Part shown: positions 46,196 through 55,950 of the stretch, piece after piece
How positions within the stretch are numbered: the first letter of the stretch is position 1
How the letters are laid out: each line of letters starts with the position of its first letter
Assembly: GCF_000424385.1 (NCBI RefSeq)
Contig: NZ_AUJU01000010.1
Span: 99,128-163,127 of the forward strand
Source of the DNA: Butyrivibrio sp. LC3010
GTDB lineage: Bacteria > Bacillota > Clostridia > Lachnospirales > Lachnospiraceae
DNA length: 64,000 nt
Reading direction: 5' to 3'
The notes under the pieces: model-generated
What the model was told of the DNA's origin: nothing
Seen by the model: only the letters and a program-made list of their open reading frames with translations
Database searches by the model: none
Position numbers and translations under genes: made by a program

Positions 46196-47254
46196 ATGAA
46201 AATGTATAAAGGAAAAAATTCATCGGCAAATGTAGCTGATGCAATTAAAGGTCTCTCAAATCCCCAACTCATAATTTTCACAAGTGATGCTGATCACTTC
46301 GATGCAAATGTTGCAGAGATTGAAAAGCGTTTTCCCGGAGTGCCCAGTATTGGTTGTATAGGTATGGGGTATGATTCTACGATCCAGGAAAAAGGAGTTA
46401 ACATTACTGCATTCACTGAAGGAGTTAAGGTAAAGACAGGTGTTCTTGAGACTGTTTCTTCCATGCCTGCACGTCATATTAAAAGAATCGAGCAGGATAT
46501 TGAGGATATCAAGCCCGGAAAAGAGAATACCGCAATCATTGATTTTTGTACAGGAAATGATGCAGCGGTACTTACAACATTAAGAAGACTTGTAGATAAG
46601 TTTAACCTCCAGGTAATGGGGGCTACAGGTGATGCAGGAAAAGCCTCTGTAAATGGTAAAATCTATGAGGATGCTATGGTTTACGCTGTCATTAAAAATG
46701 AGGGCGGCCGCGTTAAGACTTATAAAGAAAATATTTACGAACCCAAAGATAATAGACAGCTTATAGCATCCAAGACTGATAAGGCTAAATATTTTCTGGG
46801 TGAGCTGAACGGCAGATCTGCTAAGCAGGTTTATATGGATCTCACCGGTGCAAGAACTGACAAGGAAATAATGGACCAGACTTTCCAGAATCCTCTTGGA
46901 AAGATGGTAGGTAATGATGTTTGTATCTGCTCAGTAAAGGATGTGTCAGGAAGCGGACTTATTCTTTACAGACAGATTAATGACTCAGATATTCTCACAC
47001 TTCTCGAAATGCGCGATCCGATGGAAGTTGCGCAGCATACTATAGATAAGATCAGGAATGATTTTTCAAGGATTTCCGGTATTTATTCTGTCAATTGTAT
47101 ATTCAGATATCTGGTACTCTCAGGAAGAGGAGAAATGGATACATATCTTGGTAAAATAGCTCAGCTTGGACCATCCTGCGGACTTATCGGATTTGGAGAG
47201 CATTATAACACTCAATTTGTTAATCAGACGATGACATGTGTTGTTTTTGAATAA
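46196..47254 (+). CDS. FIST domain sensor protein
   Basis: A 352-aa soluble protein with FIST N (about 20-215) and FIST C domains, thought to bind small ligands such as amino acids and linked to signalling proteins. Segments GVPSIGCIGMGYDSTIQEKGVN and ILTLLEMRDPM then CGLIGFGEHYNTQFVNQTMTCVVFE are typical. AGGAGA lies before ATG 46196. It precedes a soluble chemoreceptor by 52 bases; FIST proteins often act as input for such partners. The 260-base region upstream, divergent from the acyltransferase, carries a TTAAGA-type motif at 46076. Confidence 0.9.
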   Translation: MKMYKGKNSSANVADAIKGLSNPQLIIFTSDADHFDANVAEIEKRFPGVPSIGCIGMGYDSTIQEKGVNITAFTEGVKVKTGVLETVSSMPARHIKRIEQDIEDIKPGKENTAIIDFCTGNDAAVLTTLRRLVDKFNLQVMGATGDAGKASVNGKIYEDAMVYAVIKNEGGRVKTYKENIYEPKDNRQLIASKTDKAKYFLGELNGRSAKQVYMDLTGARTDKEIMDQTFQNPLGKMVGNDVCICSVKDVSGSGLILYRQINDSDILTLLEMRDPMEVAQHTIDKIRNDFSRISGIYSVNCIFRYLVLSGRGEMDTYLGKIAQLGPSCGLIGFGEHYNTQFVNQTMTCVVFE

Positions 47255-47305
47255 CCGTGGTCTTAGCCAGATAAACATTTGTTTAAAGATGAGAGGGAGA
47301 TAGCA

Positions 47306-48271
47306 ATGCTTACAGATATTTTTAAGAAAAAGACGGAACCGGCTGAAGCTCAGAGCAATGAGCCTTCTAAAGAAGCTTTTGATGCAGAAAAAAGGGAAGC
47401 CCTTATTTATATTGCTGATTCTGTGAAGACATTTCAGAAGGAGCTGGTAAGAAATGAGGTATCCTCGCTTACAGAAATCCATGATATGGGCGAGGCAGTG
47501 GAAAATGTTATCAGCAGTAATACACAGCTTAGAAATGAAATGGATGCTTTTAATGAAATGTTTGCGGCTGTAAACGAAAGCGCTGGAAAATTCCAGGATG
47601 TTAAGGTGAATATCCTTAACAGTGTTCAGAATGCCCAGAATAAAGTGTCAGAGCTTAAGGATTCTTCAAATGAAGTCCGTGCAAGCTTTGATGAGATGAC
47701 CCAAGGGTTTGAGAACTTTAAGAGTGCAGTTGATCAGATATCCGATTACATGAAAAAAATCATCGGTATTGCTACCCAGACAAACCTCCTTGCACTTAAC
47801 GCATCAATCGAAGCTGCAAGAGCAGGTGCTGCGGGAAAAGGTTTTGCGGTTGTTGCTACAGAGGTAAGAGAACTGGCAGATGAGATCAAGGTGATGATCA
47901 GTCAGGTAAATGCTTCTATTGACGCAGCAGGGCAGGAGAGTGAGAAATTATCTCTGAGCATGCAGAATTCCATAGCAGCTATGGATCGAAGCATCCAGGA
48001 GGTTGATGAGACAAATGCAACATTTGATGAGATCATAGAAAGTGCTAACGGAGCGAATGTAGTTCAGCAGGAAATTGCTGATACTGCAGATGCGGCTTCT
48101 GATGAACTTGGAAGAATCGGCAACAGCTTCACTGATATCAATAATAAATATGATGCTCTCGTTAACCAGCTTGAAAGAGTTAATTCGCTCGGTACGACAA
48201 AGAGTAGTGTTTTCGAGCACATCGATAATCTGGTATCTCAGATTGAGCCTATTGTAAAAGATAGGAAATAA
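47306..48271 (+). CDS. Soluble methyl-accepting chemotaxis protein
   Basis: A 321-aa protein without membrane segment that consists of a coiled coil with the conserved MCP tip [40 protein letters not shown], the binding site for CheA/CheW. It has no own sensor domain, so the neighbouring FIST protein may supply the input. ATG 47306 has GAGGGAG upstream; the frame is open nine codons earlier. Confidence 0.92.
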   Translation: MLTDIFKKKTEPAEAQSNEPSKEAFDAEKREALIYIADSVKTFQKELVRNEVSSLTEIHDMGEAVENVISSNTQLRNEMDAFNEMFAAVNESAGKFQDVKVNILNSVQNAQNKVSELKDSSNEVRASFDEMTQGFENFKSAVDQISDYMKKIIGIATQTNLLALNASIEAARAGAAGKGFAVVATEVRELADEIKVMISQVNASIDAAGQESEKLSLSMQNSIAAMDRSIQEVDETNATFDEIIESANGANVVQQEIADTADAASDELGRIGNSFTDINNKYDALVNQLERVNSLGTTKSSVFEHIDNLVSQIEPIVKDRK

Positions 48272-48326
48272 AAATGAAAGCCTATTTTGACATTAAATAG
48301 ACAACATATATGCGAAAATGTATTAT

Positions 48327-48369
48327 AATGTCCAGGGGGTTCGGTTAATTCAGAACAGCCTTGGACATT
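48327..48369 (+). terminator. Hairpin after the chemoreceptor gene
   Basis: AATGTCCA-gGG...GTTC pairs with GAAC...CC-TTGGACATT, followed by TTGCGC. Terminator with poor T tract, or RNA structure just before the HD-GYP gene. Confidence 0.5.
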
Positions 48370-48394
48370 TTGCGCTATTCGGAGGTAACTGGTA

Positions 48395-50566
48395 TTGAAG
48401 TTTAAATTGCCCAGGATAAAACTATCTGATATCAGGACAATGTGTTTTGAAAAAATTGGCATTCCGTTATATGTTATAGCCGGCGCTCTGCTCAATATCA
48501 TCATTGCCTTTATAATGAATGTTTTTAAGCTGCCGCTTTATTTTGATACCATAGGTACTGTGTCAGTGTCTGTTCTTTGCGGAATTTATCCGGGAATTGT
48601 TACTGCAGTACTTACGAATGTGGTGTGTATGCTGTTTAATCCCACGGCAATCTACTACATGATAATAAACGTAATGATAGCGCAGATTACCTCATTATAT
48701 TCATATAGAATGAGGCAACAGAAAAAAATGAATTTCTTTGTATTTGTATTCGCTGTATCGTTTGCCGCCGGTATCGTCGGAATGGCATTCCAGTGGATTC
48801 TTCTTGGTGAGCCTCAGTTTGTGGAAGTTGTCGAGATGGCTGCGTTTATCAATGAGCAGCTTGGAATCAATTATGTTTTTTGCACCTTTGTCATAAATTT
48901 GCTGCTTAATATATTGGATAAATCCGTAACTATTTTTATTGCGCTGTCTATTGTGAAAATAATTCCTGAAAGGTACAGAGAGGCAGCGTTTGAAGGTGGA
49001 TGGAGACAAAAGCCGCTTTCTGTTGAAGAAAGAGAAAAAATAAAGAGAGAAAATATTCGAAACAGAAAATCCCTCCAGAGAAAAATAACCACCATGCTTG
49101 TAGTAGATTCATTTGCTATTGCTGTCATCATGGGAATCACAGGCTTAAGACTCTATTATTCAAATCTTAAAAGCGAGTACAGAACCAATGTTAAAAATGC
49201 CGCAAAACTCGCATCAGAGGTGGTAAATGCCAATTCTATAAACTGGTATCTGAACAGTGGTAAAAAACCTATAGAATATAATAATTCAGAATATCAGAAG
49301 ACGAATAAGCTTCTTTCTTCAATCAGGGATACTGTTCCCGGAATAGAATATGTCTACATATACCAGATAAAAGAGGATGGATGCTACATAGTATTTCATT
49401 CAGATGAAGCATTTCGGACGGAAATGTATATAGGAGAGGTTATCCCCTTCGACAAATCATTTGATCCATATCTTCCGGCACTTCTTGCAGGAGAGAAAAT
49501 TGATAACTTTGAAAGAGCTGATGTTTTCGGCTTTATTATTACTGCCTATGAACCGATTTTTGATTCCAAGGGCAAATGTGTTGGATATGCCGGAGCAGAT
49601 ATATCAGAGTCTTATATCGGTGATTATATGAGGGTATTTACTTTAAGAGTTATTCTTATTTTCTCAGGATTTTTCATACTTATCCTGGGATATGGTCTAT
49701 GGATGACAGGCTTTTATCTCATATATCCCATTAATTCAATGGCGTCATGCCTTGATGACTTTATCGAAGATAATACTAATCAGGAAAAGCTTGATGAAAA
49801 TGTAAAGAATATCAAATCCCTCAATATACGAACTGGTGATGATGTTGAAAAACTATACAGGTCAATATGTCATATGGCTTCAGCCACTGCAGAACAGATG
49901 AGAGATATCAGGCACTATGCAGATGCCAATGCCAAAATGCAGAACGGCCTTATCATCACTATGGCTGATATGGTTGAAAACAGGGATTCTGAAACAGGAG
50001 CACACAGCCAAAAAATCGCAGCATATGTCAAAATAATACTTGAAGGATTAAAGAGAAAAGGATATTACGCATCAAAGCTTACTCCTAAGTATATTGGAGA
50101 CGTGGTTACATCAGCTCCTTTGCATGATGTAGGTAAGATAAATATACCGGATGCCATATTGAATAAACCCGGAAAGCTTACTCCGGAGGAATTTGAGATA
50201 ATGAAGACTCATACCACAGCGGGTAAGCAGATAATGGAGCATGCCATAAGCACAGTAAGCGGTGAGAACTATTTGAAGGAAGCCAGAAACATGGCTGCTT
50301 ATCATCATGAGAGATGGGATGGAAAGGGATATCCCGAGGGACTTCATGGTGAAGTCATTCCGTTGTCAGCCCGAATAATGTCTGTTGCGGACGTGTTTGA
50401 TGCTCTTGTATCAAAGAGAGTTTATAAGCCGGCATTTCCGCTTGAACAGGCCATAGAGATTTTGAAGGAGGGCGCAGGAACTCAGTTTGATCCCAAATGC
50501 GTTGAAGTCTTTTTGGAATCCATGGATGAGGTAAAAGAGGTACTTATCCAATATCAGAATTTGTAA
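48395..50566 (+). CDS. Membrane HD-GYP phosphodiesterase with extracytoplasmic sensor domain
   Basis: A 723-aa protein. Residues 1-205: five or six membrane segments resembling the fold of ECF-type transporter S components (DTIGTVSVSVLCGIYPGIVTAV). Then a further helix (about 230-250), an extracytoplasmic CACHE/PAS-like sensor (about 255-410), another helix, a HAMP-like linker and the HD-GYP domain (about 520-720) with HDVGKINIPD, MAAYHHERWDGKGYPEGLHGE. HD-GYP enzymes degrade cyclic di-GMP. Starts with TTG 48395, supported by GGAGG nine bases earlier; this rare start may limit expression. Confidence 0.88.
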   Translation: MKFKLPRIKLSDIRTMCFEKIGIPLYVIAGALLNIIIAFIMNVFKLPLYFDTIGTVSVSVLCGIYPGIVTAVLTNVVCMLFNPTAIYYMIINVMIAQITSLYSYRMRQQKKMNFFVFVFAVSFAAGIVGMAFQWILLGEPQFVEVVEMAAFINEQLGINYVFCTFVINLLLNILDKSVTIFIALSIVKIIPERYREAAFEGGWRQKPLSVEEREKIKRENIRNRKSLQRKITTMLVVDSFAIAVIMGITGLRLYYSNLKSEYRTNVKNAAKLASEVVNANSINWYLNSGKKPIEYNNSEYQKTNKLLSSIRDTVPGIEYVYIYQIKEDGCYIVFHSDEAFRTEMYIGEVIPFDKSFDPYLPALLAGEKIDNFERADVFGFIITAYEPIFDSKGKCVGYAGADISESYIGDYMRVFTLRVILIFSGFFILILGYGLWMTGFYLIYPINSMASCLDDFIEDNTNQEKLDENVKNIKSLNIRTGDDVEKLYRSICHMASATAEQMRDIRHYADANAKMQNGLIITMADMVENRDSETGAHSQKIAAYVKIILEGLKRKGYYASKLTPKYIGDVVTSAPLHDVGKINIPDAILNKPGKLTPEEFEIMKTHTTAGKQIMEHAISTVSGENYLKEARNMAAYHHERWDGKGYPEGLHGEVIPLSARIMSVADVFDALVSKRVYKPAFPLEQAIEILKEGAGTQFDPKCVEVFLESMDEVKEVLIQYQNL

Positions 50567-50643
50567 ATACTGTATTTTCGGGAATCAAAAGTTTCTGATA
50601 TTCTGAGAACAATTTTAATAACCGGAGGATGAATACTTAAAGT

Positions 50644-53600
50644 ATGAAGGGCAGAAGTTTAAAGCAAATATCCGGAATAGCTATGATGACAGCTCTTATT
50701 TCACTTATAACGGCAGGGCTGGTGGGGGATTTTTGTGCCCATGCCGCAACAGGTGAAGATTTAATCCAGAGAATGGCAGATAATGAAGATGTCAGGACCG
50801 GAGGTGGATATGCTGCATCAGGTCAGATCAATGATGTCGGTTTCACCACTGTTCTTTATGATGCAAAAAACGGACTTCCCACATCTGACGCTAATTCTAT
50901 ATATTCAGCCAGTGATGGGTATATATGGGTAGGTGGCTACAGCGGAGTATTCAAATACGACGGAGAGTCTTTCGACAGACTTGATTCATCCGGAGGACTT
51001 ACCAACGGTAAGGTTTTTTACGAAGATCACAAACATAGAATGTGGATTGGAACCAATGATAATGGAATTGTGATCATAAACAATGGCGAAAATATAAGGA
51101 TTACTTATGAAGACGGGCTTCCGTCATCGTCCATCAGAGGATTTGGGGAAAGTAAAGATGGAAAAATGTGGATTGGCACCGCAAATGGTGTTGTATATGT
51201 TGATGAGGACGACTACAAGGTTTATGAGATTGATGATGACAGGCTCAGGAATCAATATATTATAAGACTTTCTGCAGATGCAGAGGGTAAGGTTTACGGA
51301 AACACCAGAAGCGGCGATGCCTTTTGTATTGCAGGCGGGGAGGTCAGTGAATATATAACCGGAGCAGATATAGGAGTAGATGCTATCACAGCCATCTATG
51401 CCGATCCTGATAAACCCGGATATGTATATATAGGTGGGAACGGGGATAAGATTTATCACGGCCCTTTTGGAAAAAAGAAAACCAGATATTATGAGATTTC
51501 AGTTTACCCATTGTCCGGAGGTGTTGTGTGGATTACTTCTGCCTGCGACAGAATTTGGGTCAGTTCCAGTTATGCTCTTGGCTATATTGATGAAAATCAG
51601 AAGTTTCACACTTTAGACGGAATTCCAATCGATAATTCAATTGAAATGATTACTGATGATTATCAGGGCAATATTTGGGTTACATCTTCCAGACAGGGTG
51701 TAATGAAGATAGTAAGCAGTAATTTCAGAAATCTTACCAATATTTCAGGTGAGCCGGAGGAGGTTGTAAATACGACCTGCCTTTGGAATGATAATCTGTA
51801 CATCGGAACGGACAATGGATTACAGATAATTGATGACCAGGAACAGATCGTACACAATGAACTGACTGATTTTTTTGGTAAAACCAGAATCAGATGCATT
51901 GTTAAAGATAATAAAGATTACCTTTGGATATGCGCTTATGACGATAAAAAGGGTCTTATCTGCGTAGCTCCCAATGGAGTGATAAAGAGCTATACAGAAG
52001 GTACGGGACTTATCAGTAATGAAGTCCGCTGTGCAACTGTTGCCAAGAACGGTTCAATACTGGTGGGAACGAATGGCGGAGTCTCTGTTGTAAAAGATGG
52101 AAGGGTTGCAAGAAGCTACGGAGAAGAAGACGGGCTTGAAAATACAGTCATTCTTACAATAGAGGATGGCGGAGACGGCATTATATATGCCGGTACTGAC
52201 GGCAATGGAATCTATGAGATCAACAAGCATGAGATTAAGAAGATCAGCAGAGAAGAGGGTCTTACCAGTGATGTTATTCTTCGCATAAAATATGATGAAA
52301 AGCGGGATATCTACTGGATAGTAACATCCAATTCGATTGAATATATGAAAAACGGAAAGATAGTTAATGTAGAATCTTTCCCCTATAACAATAACTTTGA
52401 TATTTATTTTGATGATAATGATAATTTGTGGGTTTTATCATCCTATGGTGTATTTTGTGTAAGAGCGCAGGATATGCTTAATGATGATGTAAAGGATTAC
52501 AGATTAAGCACAGTGGCAAACGGCCTTCCCAGTGTACCTACAGGGAATTCCTTCAGCTATATGACTGAGACCGGAACCATATTTATTTCAGGGCGCACAG
52601 GTGTGTCAAGTGTTAATGTAAATCATTACTTTGAGCAGTCTTCAAAGATAAAGATAGGAATAAGAAGCGTTCAGAGTAATGGCGAGACAATATATCCAAA
52701 TGAGAATGGTGAGTACATTCTGCCTGCAGAATTTGGGCGAGTTCAGATAAGCCCGGCAATTCTTGATTATTCTATGACTAATCCCACGGTACACATGTAT
52801 CTTGAGGGAAATGAAGACAGTGGAATCACATCTACCCAAAACAGAATGTCTGCTCTTGAGTACACAAGGCTAAGATATGGTAATTATAATCTGCATGTAC
52901 AGATAATTGATCCTTCAAATGGTGATGTTTATCAGGATGAGATTTTTAAGATAATAAAAAAGCCTCACTTTTTTGAGCTGACCATAATAAGAATACTGCT
53001 TGGACTTGTTGTTGCAGCTGTTGTCGGACTTACAGTATGGAGAATTATGTCCGGTACTGTTATCAGGAAGCAGTATGAGCAGATAAGGGCTGCAAAGGAT
53101 GAGGCAGAGAGGGCAAATCTTGCAAAATCAAGGTTCCTTGCCAATATTTCCCATGAGCTCAGAACACCTATCAACACGATAGCCGGCATGTCAGAGATGA
53201 TAATGCGTGAGGATCCGACAGACGTTCCCAAGCCATATTTCCTGTCAATGATCAACTATTCCTACGATATTCAGAATGCCACCGAAGCACTCATGAATCT
53301 GATAAATGATCTTCTTGATATATCTAAGATAGAATCAGGGAAAATGCACCTTGTTGAGACAGAATATGATACTATTGAATTATTAAGATCTGTAGTTACA
53401 ATGATCAGAGTCCGCAGTGGACAGAAGGATCTTTCATTTGAAGTTAAGATTGATGATCAGCTTCCCAAGAAGCTTTATGGTGATTCCGGTAAAATTAAGC
53501 AGATAATTCTTAATCTGCTTACTAATGCTGTAAAATACACAGAAGAGGGCGGATTCACTTTAAAAGTTTCAATTGCAGAGATGACAGAGGATAAGTGCAG

Positions 53601-54912
53601 TATTCGTGTTTCTGTCAAAGATACCGGAATAGGTGTTAAAGCAGAGGATGTGGATAAGCTTTTCACAGCCTATGAAAGACTCGATGAGGAAAAGAACAGT
53701 GCCATTCAGGGAACCGGTCTTGGACTTGATATTTCAAGAAGGTTTGCCGAGCTCATGGAGGGTCATTTGTGGTGCGAGAGTGAATACGGAGTAGGTTCCG
53801 AATTTATATTCACTTTTTCACAGAAAATCGTCGACAGAGAGGGCATTGGCAAATTCATAGAGCACGATGAAAAGGCTGCAAGAGGACCTTATGTTCCGAA
53901 GTTTGTAGCTCCTGATGCAGAGGTTCTGGTTGTGGATGATAATCCCATGAACCTGAACGTAATAAAGAATCTGCTCAAGGCTACAAGGATGTTCGTCACA
54001 ACTGCAGCAAGCGGAGAAGAGTGTCTTGAAAAGATAAAGTATGGAAACTTCAATATCGTTCTTCTTGATCACATGATGCCGGGAATGGATGGTATTGAAA
54101 CGCTTCAGGAGATCAGAAAGACACATCCTGATCTTCCGGTTTACGCACTTACTGCCAATGCGGCAGCAGGCGGTGAAGCCTTCTATAAATCAAAGGGCTT
54201 TGATGGATATCTTGCAAAGCCTGTAGATACTGAAGAACTTGAGAAAGCCATAATGAAGCATCTTCCTTCGGAAATAATGATGGAACCTGTTGTGAAACCG
54301 GCTGAGGAGAAAGAGGTATTTCCTGAGGATAAATACTGGTTAAATGATGTAGAAGGAATTTCGGCATTATACGGAATCAAGAACTCCGGCGGAATTACGT
54401 CGTTTATTAATTCAATTACGCTGTTTTATGATACTATAGATAGTAATTCAGAAGTTATTGAGAAAGCATATAATACAGGGGATATAAAGCTTTACACTGT
54501 AAAAGTGCATGCTTTGAAGAGCTCGTGCAGGATAGTGGGAGCTATGGAATTATCCTCCCTTGCTGAACAGCTTGAGGAAGCGGGAAATAAAGGGAATATA
54601 GCCTTTATTGATGCCAATACCGGAAAGCTTTTGCATGATTACCGCGCATATAAAGATAAGCTGGCAAGGCTTCAAGGCGAAGATGCTTTTGAAAACAGTG
54701 TAGAAAAAGAGCCCATACCGGATGATGAGCTTGAAGGTGCTTATGAAGCCCTTAAAGAATTGATTCCTCAGATGGATTATGACAGCATAGAGATGGTTTT
54801 TGGAGAGCTTAAGAACTATAAGCTAAAGGACGAGGATGCAGAAAAGATAGGGAAGCTTAAGAAGCTTCTTAAAACCTTTAGTTGGGATGAAATGGAAAAA
54901 CTGATACAATAA
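50644..54912 (+). CDS. Giant hybrid histidine kinase with propeller sensor, receiver and Hpt domains
   Basis: A 1422-aa one-protein phosphorelay. Signal/membrane segment (about 8-30); extracytoplasmic two-component propeller repeats (about 45-640, units such as GYIWVGGYSGVFKYDGESF and MWIGTNDNGIVII); Y_Y_Y-like domain (about 660-770); membrane helix (about 780-800); histidine kinase with His837 in ANISHELRTP, N-box NLLTNAVKY, G-boxes DTGIG and GTGLGL; receiver with Asp1142 in LLDHMMPGMDG; Hpt domain with His1289 in VHALKSSCR. The layout resembles the hybrid two-component systems for polysaccharide sensing in Bacteroidetes but lacks the AraC-type output, ending in Hpt instead, so it hands on the phosphate, perhaps to the next gene product. 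Confidence 0.93.
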   Translation: MKGRSLKQISGIAMMTALISLITAGLVGDFCAHAATGEDLIQRMADNEDVRTGGGYAASGQINDVGFTTVLYDAKNGLPTSDANSIYSASDGYIWVGGYSGVFKYDGESFDRLDSSGGLTNGKVFYEDHKHRMWIGTNDNGIVIINNGENIRITYEDGLPSSSIRGFGESKDGKMWIGTANGVVYVDEDDYKVYEIDDDRLRNQYIIRLSADAEGKVYGNTRSGDAFCIAGGEVSEYITGADIGVDAITAIYADPDKPGYVYIGGNGDKIYHGPFGKKKTRYYEISVYPLSGGVVWITSACDRIWVSSSYALGYIDENQKFHTLDGIPIDNSIEMITDDYQGNIWVTSSRQGVMKIVSSNFRNLTNISGEPEEVVNTTCLWNDNLYIGTDNGLQIIDDQEQIVHNELTDFFGKTRIRCIVKDNKDYLWICAYDDKKGLICVAPNGVIKSYTEGTGLISNEVRCATVAKNGSILVGTNGGVSVVKDGRVARSYGEEDGLENTVILTIEDGGDGIIYAGTDGNGIYEINKHEIKKISREEGLTSDVILRIKYDEKRDIYWIVTSNSIEYMKNGKIVNVESFPYNNNFDIYFDDNDNLWVLSSYGVFCVRAQDMLNDDVKDYRLSTVANGLPSVPTGNSFSYMTETGTIFISGRTGVSSVNVNHYFEQSSKIKIGIRSVQSNGETIYPNENGEYILPAEFGRVQISPAILDYSMTNPTVHMYLEGNEDSGITSTQNRMSALEYTRLRYGNYNLHVQIIDPSNGDVYQDEIFKIIKKPHFFELTIIRILLGLVVAAVVGLTVWRIMSGTVIRKQYEQIRAAKDEAERANLAKSRFLANISHELRTPINTIAGMSEMIMREDPTDVPKPYFLSMINYSYDIQNATEALMNLINDLLDISKIESGKMHLVETEYDTIELLRSVVTMIRVRSGQKDLSFEVKIDDQLPKKLYGDSGKIKQIILNLLTNAVKYTEEGGFTLKVSIAEMTEDKCSIRVSVKDTGIGVKAEDVDKLFTAYERLDEEKNSAIQGTGLGLDISRRFAELMEGHLWCESEYGVGSEFIFTFSQKIVDREGIGKFIEHDEKAARGPYVPKFVAPDAEVLVVDDNPMNLNVIKNLLKATRMFVTTAASGEECLEKIKYGNFNIVLLDHMMPGMDGIETLQEIRKTHPDLPVYALTANAAAGGEAFYKSKGFDGYLAKPVDTEELEKAIMKHLPSEIMMEPVVKPAEEKEVFPEDKYWLNDVEGISALYGIKNSGGITSFINSITLFYDTIDSNSEVIEKAYNTGDIKLYTVKVHALKSSCRIVGAMELSSLAEQLEEAGNKGNIAFIDANTGKLLHDYRAYKDKLARLQGEDAFENSVEKEPIPDDELEGAYEALKELIPQMDYDSIEMVFGELKNYKLKDEDAEKIGKLKKLLKTFSWDEMEKLIQ

Positions 54913-54965
54913 ATATATAAAGAATATCACTGGCATAAGGTATAAATGCAAGCGCGGTATCTGTA

Positions 54966-55126
54966 TACTGCCAGTTACTGTTCAGACAGCTCTGCGCACT
55001 TGCTGCGCTGAGCGTGAGAATGTTCTATGTCTTGAATATAGGATTTGCCCCTTTGCCGAAGGCAACTGGAATGGGCAAATCCAGTTGCTGTGAGCACCGT
55101 AAGGTGTGAACAGTAACTACTGCCAG
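54966..55126. mobile_element. MITE-like palindromic element with 9-bp target duplication
   Basis: TACTGCCAG occurs at 54966-54974 and again at 55118-55126. Between them lie 143 bases starting with TTACTGTTCA (54975-54984) and ending with TGAACAGTAA (55107-55116) plus one base: inverted ends. Inside is another palindrome, GGATTTGCCC / GGGCAAATCC. No open frame. This is what a small non-autonomous transposon that makes 9-bp duplications would look like. It lies between the kinase and the response regulator genes. Confidence 0.7.
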
Positions 55127-55166
55127 AGTTTATCAGATAGAACCTGGTTTTTTATGAGGAGATATT

Positions 55167-55925
55167 ATGACTAAGAAGCGCATAATGGTTATAGGGGAGA
55201 AAGAAACCTTCCTTGTAAAAGTGCTTATACAAAAAATTAAAGATGCTGATATGGAATGTATCTTTAAAAAATGGGACATCAACAGTATAAATGAGGGCTG
55301 GGAGGGTACAGACCTTGTTACAGCCTACATGACTGATGGTGACAGACCAAGTGAGGATGTTCTGCGTTTTTTGATCGACAAGCTGACAGATGAAGGAAAG
55401 CAGATCATTCCAATAGGCGAGCGGAGCGACATAAAGTATATCGAAGACCATGTGCCGGCTGACCTTGTTTTCAAGTCATTTGTCCGTCCCATTGATAATG
55501 TGGAGTTTGTATCAACAGTTAATGATCTTTTCAGTAAGGCTGCCCTTGGGGAACTGAGAAAGAGCATATTGGTTGTTGATGATGATGCAAGCTATCTTGG
55601 ACTTGTGAGGGAGTGGCTGAGAGAAAAGTACAAGGTTTCCATGGCAAGCTCGGGGTTACAGGCTATCAAGTGGCTTGGTAAAAACAAGCCGGATCTCATT
55701 CTGCTTGATCATGAGATGCCTATAACTTCAGGACCTCAGGTGCTTGAAATGCTCAGAAGCGATGAGGAGACAAAGCATATTCCTGTTATGTTTCTTACCG
55801 GAAAAAGTGATAAGGAAAGCGTTATGGCTGTTATGGCACTTAAGCCTGAGGGCTATTTCCTGAAGACAATAGCAAAGCAGGAGCTTTTGGATAAGCTTGA
55901 GGAGTTTTTTATATTGCATAGATAA
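55167..55925 (+). CDS. Response regulator with two receiver-like domains and no output domain
   Basis: A 252-aa protein. Residues about 1-125 look like a degenerate receiver that lacks the acceptor Asp. Residues about 130-250 form an intact receiver: ILVVDDDASYLGLV, phospho-acceptor Asp181 in LILLDHEMP, MFLTGKSDKES and the Lys near GYFLKTI. No DNA-binding or enzymatic domain follows. GAGGAG lies before ATG 55167. It may connect the Hpt domain of the preceding kinase to the HD-GYP protein that follows 25 bases later. Confidence 0.88.
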   Translation: MTKKRIMVIGEKETFLVKVLIQKIKDADMECIFKKWDINSINEGWEGTDLVTAYMTDGDRPSEDVLRFLIDKLTDEGKQIIPIGERSDIKYIEDHVPADLVFKSFVRPIDNVEFVSTVNDLFSKAALGELRKSILVVDDDASYLGLVREWLREKYKVSMASSGLQAIKWLGKNKPDLILLDHEMPITSGPQVLEMLRSDEETKHIPVMFLTGKSDKESVMAVMALKPEGYFLKTIAKQELLDKLEEFFILHR

Positions 55926-55950
55926 ATATTGACTAGTTGGGGGCTTTTTA

